Positions 55,724-64,000 of a stretch of 64,000 nucleotides of DNA are shown in pieces. The first letter of the stretch is position 1. Every line of letters starts with the position of its first letter. Origin of the DNA: Rhizoctonia solani (Eukaryota > Basidiomycota > Agaricomycetes > Cantharellales > Ceratobasidiaceae); the NCBI RefSeq assembly GCF_016906535.1, contig NC_057383.1, positions 930,001-994,000 on the forward strand, written 5' to 3'. Made by a program: the position numbers and the translations under genes. The notes beneath the pieces were generated by a model that was not told where the DNA came from, did no database searches, and saw nothing but the letters and a program-made list of their open reading frames with translations.

Positions 55724-55919
55724 TGTTATGGATATGACATTTCTTCCATAATCTGTACTTATTTTATTAATTACACAAGTGATACTACAGTGAATAAAAT
55801 GAGATAAAGATGCAAACTAAGGTTCTCAAGGTCCCTCTATCCAATTGCAACCTTTACAAAACCTATAAACCTCAGGAATACCCTTAATATGCAACGTCTT
55901 TAGCATATATGCTGTTTTC
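55724..55919. repeat. B end fragment, right-arm copy
   Basis: Mirror of 22974-23169. Confidence 0.75.
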
Positions 55920-56481
55920 TGTTGTACACCACTGTAAGGTGGGTACTTGTTAATGAGGCGGGCGCTTGTGGCCATACTACTAGTACACTGCTTATGTAAT
56001 CTACTTATCTAAGGCTATACTACTGATGCTTAAGGTGTCCTACTGGTAGCTGCTGGTAGCAAAGGGGCCTTAGGCCTGGGAGGTGTGGTAGGTAAGAGTA
56101 AGGGATAAGTGCGCTACTTCTGATGGGGGCTGGCTACTTAGCTGGCTGGGATACCTCCTCAATTGATGTGAGACAAGGTAAAATTGACTTGGGGTCTCCA
56201 AGTGATTTTCCTGCTGTATATATAGACAAAGGGGCGCTATCTACATGGTCTGTGCGTGTGAGAAAAGAAGTACATAAGAGAAATGAGAAGGGTGCTGCAG
56301 GCTGCGCAGAAGCATGGATTACTCCTAAGCGCCCTTGGCACAGCATCTTGGCATGGCATCTTGGCATGGTAAGCGCTGAGATCACATGATTGAAAAACAA
56401 TAGATATTGAGATCGGAAAAAATACTAAAAATATCAGAAAAATCAGGCAAATCTAATGGTATATGTGCAGAGGGTGTAACA
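55920..56481 (-). repeat. D2 3' LTR, right-arm copy
   Basis: Mirror of 22412-22973. The adjoining purine run has seven G here and eight on the left. Confidence 0.92.
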
Positions 56482-59355
56482 TTGCCCCCCCTTAAAGGCT
56501 TTTGGCAGAGTCACAAGCCTTTTTCAGTTGTGATTTGTTGAAGCAGCTAATTTCTTCTTGACTATGTTCCAGTAGTTCTTCAGGTTCCCACAAGTTGTCT
56601 TCTGGGCCATATCCCTTCCATTTGATTAGGTAAAACCATTTTCCCTGTTGTCTTTTGGAGTTGATGATTTGTTCCACCTTGTATTCTTCCTCCCCTTCTA
56701 TTGTTTCAGGAGGGGGTTGTTCTGGGAATGGTTGGTTTGGGGATTTGTGGGTTTTGGATAGGAGACCCATGTAGAACACATCATGGATTTTCAAGGATTC
56801 TGGGAGTTTTAGACAGTATGCGTGGCTGGAGATTTTTTCTGTGATTTCAAAGGGACCTAACTGTTTGGGGTCTAGTTTGTTGGAGTTGGTTCTGAGTTCC
56901 ATGTTCTTCCCATCTATCCACACTTTCTTGCCTATTGAATATTCTGGAAGTGTTCCTTGGTTCCTAGACATCCTTTCCTTGCTCATCCTGTGGGCTGCCT
57001 TGGCTTCTTTCCATTCCCAGGCCAGTGTATCTGCTACTGTGTCTGCCTCTGGGATGTTGGCTGGGACATTAGATGGGTTCATTACTGGATTCCGTCCATA
57101 GACTAGTTCAAAAGGTGTTCTTCCTGTTGCTGCGTGTTTGGCATTATTGTATGCATATTCTGCCAATGGTAACCAAGCAGCCCAATTGGAGTGGTTGGCT
57201 GCAATGTAGGATTGTAGGTAGAATTCAATGAACTGGTTCACCCTTTCTGTTTGACCGTCTGATTCTGGATGATAGGCTGAAGAGAATGCCAGTTTGACAC
57301 CAAGCCACTGGTAGAGTGCCCTCAGGAATCTCCCCATAAAGGTTGTTCCCCAATCAGAGACTGTTTTGACAGGTAGCCCGTGGAGTTTCCAGATGTGGGT
57401 GATGAACAGGTCTGCAAGGCCTTTAGCAGTGATCTTCTTGGAGGTGGGGATAAAGTGGCCAAACTTGGAGAATGAGTCAATTACAACTAGGATAGTGTTG
57501 CACCCTTGGGACTTTGGGAATCCTGTGATGAAGTTGTAGGAGATGGTGTGGAATGAAAATGGGGGCACTTCTAGGGGTTTCAAAGCAATTACTGGGGCAT
57601 GTGGGCAACAGTTTGCTTGGCAAGTTGGGCAGCATTCAACCCATTCTTTGGCTGAAGATTTCATTCATGGCCACCAATAGTTCCAGTTTAGCAACTCCAA
57701 GGTGCATTGTTGACCTGGGTGTCCTGCTAATGGGGAGTCATGAAATTCCCTCAACAACTTCTCCTTTAGTGGTTCTGAGTCTGGGACTACTAGTTTTCCT
57801 TGGTACCAAAGTAGGTCCTCTTCCCAATCATAGTCCTTGTACACCTTTTGGATGGACAGAGGTCCATTTTCCACATCTTCTGTCAGGAATTGAATGATGG
57901 GTTCCAGTGATGGGTCTTCTCTCAACTGGGAATGGATCTCTGTGACAATTTCTAACTCCTCCTGGGAGGTGTTGGCAAAGACTTCAGCTGGGAGCATAAC
58001 TTCTGGTTCTTGGGGTATATCTGTATAGTCTGAGCATCTGGACAGTGCATCAGGCTTTCCAGATTGTTTCCCTGGTCAATAGTGAGTTTTGAAGTTAAAT
58101 TTGCTTAAGAAGATGCGCCACCTGGTGTGTCTTTGGTTGAAAGTTCTTGCCTGCATCCAATACTCCAGGTTACAATGATCTGTGAACACCTGAATAGGTC
58201 TATCTGTTGCTTCCAAAAATATCTGCCATTCTTCTAATGCCTTGATGATTGCCAATAGCTCTTTGTCATGCATGTTGTAGTTGGCTTTGGCGCCAGAGAA
58301 GGACTTTGACATGTAAGCAACTGGGTGTAATCAGTTATCCTCTCCTTGTTGACTTAGTATTGCTCCCATAGCCACCCCAGACGCGTCTGTTTCCAGATAG
58401 TAGGGTAATTTGGGGTTGGAATGAATGAGGACCAGGCTTTTTGTGACTAGGGTTTTCAGTTCTTGGAACGCTTCCTCCTCTTGGCTTCCCCAGGACCATG
58501 GGGTATCCTTTTTTGTGAGGTTGTGGAGGGAGTGTGCAACTGCGCTAAAGTTTGGGATAAAACAGCAGAGATAGTTTACACATCCTAGGAATGCCTGAAC
58601 CTGTTTGACTGTTTTGGGTGTGGGCCATGACATCACAGCTTCAATCTTCTTCTGGTCCATTGAGAAGCCAGCAGGGGATATAACAATACTGTCATGACCT
58701 TCATTGGCATGACATGAATTTTTACTATTTTCTAGTTTTGTTTTCTGAGACAGTTTCCTTTTTTGGTATATATTTATGACTCATCAAGATCATGTGACAT
58801 ATTTGATATATGATGTGAAATTGTAAATGACTCATTATTTAGTACTGTTGTTTTTGATGTGGCTTTCCTCATGTATTTAAACCAGGTCAAGTTGCTGCTA
58901 AAACAGCAAGACTTGACCTCTTTGTCAATTCATCCTCACTCATACCTGCCCATTGCCCTGCTCCCTTGTTGAGCATAGTGCACCTTACTTAAGCATCATT
59001 AACCAGGCCTTTGTTGCCCTCTACCCTAAAACCATACCTCTTGGGCCTTTGTTGCCCCTCCTGGCTTCATAGTCCATTGGTGATAGGGCCACGGACTTTA
59101 AACCCCACTTGTATCATAGGTCCAAGCTGAGTTGTGACAAATACCAAGGTAATTGACTGTAGTAATGTGGAAGTGGCACTTTGAGAGTTTGCAGAACAAT
59201 TGATTCTTCATTAGCTGTGATAGGACTTCCCTAACATGAATTGGGTGGTCCTCAGGATTTTCTGAAAAGATCAATATGTTGTCCAAGTAGATAACCATGG
59301 TGACGTCAATGAGGTCCCTAAACAGGTTGTTCATGAAATGTTGGAAGGCAGCTGG
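56482..59355 (-). pseudogene. D2 pol fragment, right-arm copy
   Basis: Mirror of 19537-22411 with the same stops, the same YLDN change and the same solo A LTR. Confidence 0.92.
58690..59139 (+). repeat. solo A LTR in D2, right-arm copy
   Basis: Mirror of 19753-20202; TSD AATAC on both sides. Confidence 0.93.
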
Positions 59356-61434
59356 TGTTAAGAGTTGTGTAAATACAGGAGTAAGAAAGAATTACTATAT
59401 ACACAATGTATATGGGAATAACTAAGAACAATATTAAGAATCAGAATATATGCACAGAATATATGCACAATATAGGCTAGGTTATCAGGAATAACAACTC
59501 CTAACAAATAGTCTAGCAACCATGAAGTGCAGGTGGTTGGTTATGTATAGTACCTTAGACTAATGTTACTTAAGCCTAAGTGACTAAGGGTATGTATACT
59601 CAAGGTCTCTGGGATAGTACCTTAGGTAAGAGGGTTACCTGACTAATGTACAGGATTTGTAGGATTTGCCTAATAAGTATAGGACTTATAGATGCTTAAG
59701 TAAGACTTAAGACTTATGGGGTGTACCTAAAATATATCTAGGATTTATGAGATATTGTAGATAAAGCTATCTACAATATAGGGGTATGGTAGATTGAAAC
59801 ACTATCACTCAATCACAACAATCCTTACAGTATTGTTGCACTATACTCAATGTTGAACTCAACAACTGTGACAGTCAAGGGGCACAGGGTTGCAGTAAGT
59901 ATACTAATAGGTTACCCTGTGTCTGTTGGGACTGGCCTATGGTCTTAGTGCACCAAATAAGCTCCTATGCTATTTACAGTGAGTCAATCACTAAAGTAAA
60001 TGCACAGATAAGCTGTTAAAGGCTTGTGTGTCCTAGACGTCCTTAAGGGGTGTCAAGGCAGCAGGCACTTGAGGCCGTATAAACTAAGTAAAACTGTGTA
60101 AGGCAGCAAGGGGGCTACCTACAACAACAAACTAACTAACTACAATGTCCACGCGCTATAAGGCAGCAACAGGCTATGTACATACAGTGAGAACAACGCT
60201 TAAGGTGTATAACTAAGTGGCTTGCTGGGCTATAAGGCCCTTGTACAATGTGTGATGCAACAAGAGGTAATTGACCTGGGTGTTACCATGGTTGGGGGCC
60301 TCCTTTATATATTACAAGACAGGACTAATTACGAATGTGTTATATGCAATACTGTATCAAATAAGAACCCTGCTCCACAGTTGGCCTTACTCATGTGTAT
60401 GTGTCACTGACATGTCATGATGATGTCATTGGTGGAGGTGGCTATGTATACATGATTAAGCGCAGATGGGGATGTGGCTTGGTGCTTAGTGTATGATATA
60501 AGCGCCAAGATCACGTGACTGAAAATGTTGTCTGTTTGGTTCTGTTTACATTTGAGAAAATTGGAATAAAATCTGTGGTATCAAATGTGTCTACAACACT
60601 TGTGTGTATATGTCAATATATAAGAGTGGATAAATGGATGCATTAGAAGCATCTTCACAGGGTCCTTTTATACCCTGAGAAGGCGCACAAACAAGTATAT
60701 ACATGATTGATACCAAGAGGGGGTATAGGAGGTACATGTGGCAACTGAAACACTTAGGAGAGCCAATACTTTGGTACATAGTAAACAAACAACAGTTCCT
60801 AATATTTGCCCCAAGGCAGTATTTACCTGTGTGGGTCCTTAGATGTCCCAAGGCTAAGTGTTTCATCCTTGGAGTAAACAGTCCCAAAGGTAGGATACCA
60901 CTGTACTGGGTACTTACAATAAATAGGGCATAACTCTGCCAAATGTTGTTGTTTTGGGAGTTTGACCCAGCGCTCTGGAGTGCACAAACAGGCGCACCTA
61001 AGCGCAAGCAATTTGGCAGTGTGGGATGCCCATGTGATGGAGAAAAGGCACATTTAGTGCATAGGTGCTTAAGCGCTGATTAAGTGCTGGAGCACTTGCC
61101 TATGCTACAGGGGGGACCCTGAATATTTCTGTGTGTAGCCACAAGATAGAATCTTGAATAATAAATACTACAAACAAGAGAAATATTACTTGTTACTGTT
61201 TATCTACTCAGCTGAATTTATATATATTTAAATGAGTGAGAGAACAGAATATATGCAAAAGGCATTGCATATTGAGGGTATTCCTGAGGTTTGTAGGTTT
61301 TGTAAAGGTCACTATTGGATAGAGGGACCTTGAAAACCTTAGTTTGCATCTTTATCTCATTTGCTTACTGTAAGATTACTAGTGTAATAAATAAAATAAG
61401 TACAGATTATTGAAGAAATGACATATCCATAACA
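59356..61434. repeat. B element (right copy) with C solo LTR
   Basis: TGTTAAGAG to CCATAACA. A C solo LTR is inserted at 60029-60598 (mirror of 18294-18863). The part up to 60898 mirrors the left arm; the last 536 bp is a different B version, about 5% diverged from 3443-3985. Flanks GCTGG and AGCTG do not match as a TSD. Undisturbed by the 14-kb nest, so it shows the empty site GATAC at 60894-60898. Confidence 0.85.
60029..60598 (-). repeat. solo C LTR, right-arm copy
   Basis: Mirror of 18294-18863, flanked by CTTGTG repeats. Confidence 0.9.
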
Positions 61435-61563
61435 AGCTGCTTGTCCTATGACCAAGGAGAGGTTTTGATTCATAGCCAGGAGAAGATTTTTGATCTCCTG
61501 GGCCCATGCAGGTATCTCCTGGATATTGGTGGGGACAGACAGTGCATTGGGGTTGGCATGCAC
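61435..61563 (-). pseudogene. E element gag N-terminal fragment
   Basis: A short frame from Met 61563 (IQEIPAWAQEIKNLLLAMNQ) located where gag begins in the other families, downstream of a leader and LTR. B cuts it after about 43 residues. Low similarity to the other gags; assignment rests mainly on position. Confidence 0.55.
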
Positions 61564-62007
61564 AAAGGTAGAAGGTAGGTTGACATAGTGGAGAGAAAGG
61601 AATATGGGTAGATACTAAAATAGTGTCCTTGCTAAATAAGGCAACTTCACTACTAGTTTAGGAATGAGGGGAGGCTAGATTATTGGCCCCACTAAGCTCA
61701 CAGTTTATTCTTTATGCTAATCACTGTCTCAATACCTAGCTTTGAATGCTCCTTACAACTGATCAACAAGCCTTGGATGGGCGTGATACAGAGGCAGGTT
61801 TTGCACAAGCAGGTCTTTGACTGTCTGTGATGCAGAAGAAGTTGTGGCAGACTTTTGAGTGGACGTTTGCAATGCTAGCTGTGTAACAATAACCCCCTAG
61901 TGCAACAATCACCAGTTTTGACTATTATCTGGCTATGCTGGATCACTGGTTCTTGATGGGTTGTGCCAGTACTAACACCCTAGTATTCCACAGGGGTTGG
62001 TGATGAA
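61564..62007 (-). promoter_or_regulatory. E leader
   Basis: Shares blocks with the C leader (GATGGGCGTGATA... near 61775, GGTTTTGCACAAGCAGG near 61798, TTTGACTATTATCTGG near 61915) in the same order. More decayed than in D1. Confidence 0.5.
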
Positions 62008-62018
62008 GAACTCAACCT
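62008..62018 (-). other. E primer site, self-priming type
   Basis: Plus-strand GAACTCAACCT, two bases from the LTR start. The LTR holds its near-complement AGGTTGAGCTC (10 of 11) at 62267-62277, about 30 bases past a minus-strand TATATAA box (62305-62312). Confidence 0.6.
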
Positions 62019-62020
62019 AA

Positions 62021-62640
62021 TGTCAGAGCCAACAACTACCAGAAGGTAAAACCTAACAAGCTATTGCCTAATATAGGACTTATCAGCAAGTAGAGCCTAA
62101 CAATGCTCAAGGGCAATGCCAGGAAGGGGTAGGACAAGACCTAATACAGTAAGATGCACTATGCTATAAAGATAGCAGGGCTAGAGACCTTTGACAGGGA
62201 CTGGTATGCTCTCAGGCAATACTCAAAGTGTATGTCTTAGGGCAGGTAGTGGTGGAAGGGGATAAGAGGTTGAGCTCTGAGGCTTAAGGCTCTCAGAACC
62301 CTCCTTATATATTCAACAGAGAAGGGGAAGAGTAATTAAACATAACAACAAAGATAAGGTCACATGACCAAAGATAAGAAAGACATGATCACATGACTAA
62401 AGGTCATGTGATGAGATTACATAATAAGTGCTAAGCGCCTAAATAGCATAAGGATGCATGTATCCATAAATCTTCATGAAAATAGCGCATATATTCACTA
62501 TTTCTTTGACTTAGTGGATTCTAAGGTGGTTGCGCCTCTAGGGCATGACAGGCGTTCTACTGTCATTTGTTCCAATTCTAAGCCTTCTGTGTTTGCTGAT
62601 TGTAGCTATGCCACAGTTGATGGCAAGAATTGGATAGACA
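62021..62640 (-). repeat. E LTR (outer end uncertain)
   Basis: It starts TGTCAGAGCC next to the primer site. The far end is a guess at GGATAGACA near 62640; no second LTR or TSD is visible. It contains GATCACATGAC boxes resembling decayed GATCACGTGAC and AAGTGCTAAGCGCC. Confidence 0.5.
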
Positions 62641-62889
62641 CCAATTGTACCTTTGTGTATATTGGTGATAAGTTTTATTAGATAGTTCTTCTTCTCTTGT
62701 TTTGTTCCTTTGAGTTAGTTTGTTTCTGTTCTTAATAAAGTGTCTCCCTTTTTCCTCCATTTGGTATTTAGAAATAAGATGGTTTTGGAAGATCAGATAA
62801 GACAGATGGTTACTAAGAAGAAGCAAACATTGGAAGAAAAGGAAGAAAAGAAGGATGTAAGGTTATTGGATGGAATGTTACATATTTCA
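62641..62889. other. short non-coding stretch
   Basis: AT-rich, with a purine-rich run (GAAGAAAAGGAAGAAAAG) near 62835 and an AATAAA near 62734. No gene supported. Confidence 0.35.
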
Positions 62890-63459
62890 TCACATTCCAT
62901 CAGCATAATCCAAGGGATTCCATTTGTTCATGGCCTTGTTACTTTCAAGGTCAGACTCATGTCCTCCTTCATCACTTAGTTCATGGATTGCTAAGTTGGA
63001 TATATTTCTGCTCAGATCATTCTGAGCTGCTTGCATGGCCCATTGTTTGAGCCAGTCATGTAGATCCTCTATGCTCATTTTGCATTCTAGGATCATGTAA
63101 TAGACATCCTCAGGAGTGAGGTTGTCCACATAGCCACCTAAGCCTGATGGCAGTTTGTTTTTCCAGTTTTCAATTTCCACAGCCAGCCATTCCCTTACTG
63201 TTGAGATTGGTATCCACCATTCAGGATCAATTTCCTCAATGTCTAGTTGCCACTCTGCCAACTTCCTTGTGTGCTTTAGCACTGGGGCCCTCACTACATC
63301 CTCCACAGAGGTACCCACATTACCTCTACACACAAAGAACTTGGTACTTTGCATTAGTTTGGGTTGTTTTGGTGGCTCACTGCCAACCCAGCAGAGGTAT
63401 CCCCTGATTGGACAGTGTAGGGTTCTTCCAATCCAGTAGCACTTCCATTGTTGACCCAT
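62890..63459 (-). CDS. unrecognised protein, downstream frame (189 residues)
   Basis: A hydrophilic, Trp-rich frame (WWIPISTVREWLAVEIENWK, then IEDLHDWLKQWA) with an acidic tail. It lies in the -1 frame relative to the upstream frame at 63354-63997 and overlaps it by about 100 bases, which suggests one gene joined by a frameshift, an intron or a broken copy. I do not recognise a family. The CpG-poor composition matches the neighbouring transposons. Confidence 0.4.
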   Translation of the reverse strand: MGQQWKCYWIGRTLHCPIRGYLCWVGSEPPKQPKLMQSTKFFVCRGNVGTSVEDVVRAPVLKHTRKLAEWQLDIEEIDPEWWIPISTVREWLAVEIENWKNKLPSGLGGYVDNLTPEDVYYMILECKMSIEDLHDWLKQWAMQAAQNDLSRNISNLAIHELSDEGGHESDLESNKAMNKWNPLDYADGM

Positions 63460-63997
63460 TGGTATGTAATCAAGGGTTGCTGAGGGATCAAGTAGTTTGG
63501 CATAAGCCTTGGATTGTTAGAAGGAGTCACATCTTGTGATGACCTTATGCCAGTCATAGATGTTGGTGATAGGGGGTTGATCATTCCCCATGTCCCAGCC
63601 CATGGATGGATCTGGGGGTGCCCATTGATCCAGGTTGTCCCAGGACCAAGGGAACTTGGTCCTGTGCTCACTGGATCTGTCAAGGGGGTAAGAGGTGGCA
63701 TCTCCAGTTGCCTTGGAGATCCTGGTCTCTGTTCTGATGGCAGGCATGATGTCTTAGTGATGGGAATGGATAAGAAGGTAGTGGTGCCAGTGGTGGTTTG
63801 AGATGACTTCCCAGGCATGGGATGCCTTCCTTTATACCCTGGGTTGCCAGGACCCTTATCTTTCTGCTTATCAGACCCTTTATTGCCCTTTGCCCTAGGG
63901 TCATGTGATTTCCTATGTTCTTCAGTAGAGTGGTTAGTTCTCCCACACACCTCACATTGGATTTCAGTAGACCCTGATTTGTCAGAATTGGATTCAC
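63354..63997 (-). CDS. unrecognised gag-like protein with Cys/His motif, partial
   Basis: The frame is open to the window edge. Near its visible start is CEVCGRTNHSTEEH, spaced like a zinc knuckle (C-x2-C-x4-H-x4) but with His in the last place. Then a long Pro/Ser/Thr/Gln-rich stretch. A gag or nucleocapsid origin is possible but unproven. The start lies outside the window. Confidence 0.4.
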
Positions 63998-64000
63998 TGT

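Larger units (their letters stand above)
17994..60898. repeat. giant inverted repeat (24.2 kb and 17.9 kb arms, 879-bp spacer)
   Basis: Left arm 17994-42150 and right arm 43030-60898 are reverse complements. Paired coordinates add to 85180 for 37336-42150, and to 78892 (78893 between two 1-bp indels) for 17994-30598. The 6288 difference is A3, which is full length on the left and a solo LTR on the right. All translated frames I compared between arms are identical, except at the LINE poly-C (12 against 13) and a G run before the D2 LTR (8 against 7). The spacer is 42151-43029. It could be a true inverted duplication or a head-to-head assembly of two haplotypes. Confidence 0.95.

Noticed and set aside
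62454..62681. 75-residue plus-strand frame in the E LTR region
   Set aside because: No family, overlaps a likely LTR, and lies opposite the element's sense.
1..64000. Bacterial operons, CRISPR arrays, rRNA or tRNA genes, plasmid origin
   Set aside because: No such signals on either strand; repeats are LTRs and inverted arms, not spaced short repeats.

Overview
The window is a block of nested retrotransposons from a fungal genome. Spliceosomal-type intron structure, chromodomain Ty3/gypsy elements (chromoviruses of the Tf1/sushi type), a LINE with RNase H and strong CpG loss all fit a basidiomycete. The proteins remind me of Rhizoctonia/Ceratobasidiaceae retroelements, but that is recall, not a search. 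I see no bacterial operon, rRNA, tRNA or CRISPR. Almost everything is one of these families: LTR family A (about 450 bp, ends TGTCAYGAC/GTYGTGACA in either orientation), family C (about 585 bp, TGTTGTAGAC...TCTAGGACA), family D (about 562 bp, TGTTAC...ACAACA), family E (seen once, partial), and B, a 1.5 kb LTR-like element with no protein. Most insertions are framed by 5-bp target-site duplications (TSDs) that I could read directly.

Layout. 1-3330: the 3' part of an A element (A1) with its 3' LTR. 3443-19536: a B element split by a four-deep nest: solo A LTR (TSD GTATC), inside it full-length A2 (4180-17734, TSD CCAGG), inside that full-length D1 (10214-16468, TSD ATATT) and a solo D LTR (TSD GTTTA). 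19537-22973: decayed D2 with a solo A LTR. 23596-25166: a LINE fragment. 25506-27200: the only island without recognisable transposon proteins, holding a small spliced-looking gene of unknown function. 27780-43029: a C element carrying a B insertion, full-length A3 (30599-37335) and a solo D LTR. From 43030 the sequence turns round: 43030-60898 is the reverse complement of 17994-42150, essentially identical, about an 879-bp spacer. The arms differ by two 1-bp homopolymer indels and by A3, which is full length on the left and a solo LTR on the right. 61435-64000 is unrelated to the left flank: a gag/leader/LTR of an E element and an unrecognised minus-strand reading frame.

How the parts work. 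Each complete element has LTR, primer site, conserved leader, gag with a CCHC knuckle, then pol (protease, reverse transcriptase, RNase H, integrase, chromodomain) in the -1 frame, then a polypurine tract and LTR. In four families the site next to the 5' LTR is complementary to LTR sequence about 30 bases past a TATA box, which points to Tf1-like self-priming rather than tRNA priming. In families A and C a GGGAAAA heptamer lies just before the gag stop in the right phase for -1 frameshifting. D1 looks youngest (LTRs differ at one base); C, D2 and the 5' half of the LINE are nearly free of CpG, and most premature stops sit at former Arg codons, as expected from methylation-driven CpG decay. The main caution is that a near-perfect long palindrome can be an assembly artefact, for example two nuclear haplotypes joined head to head.
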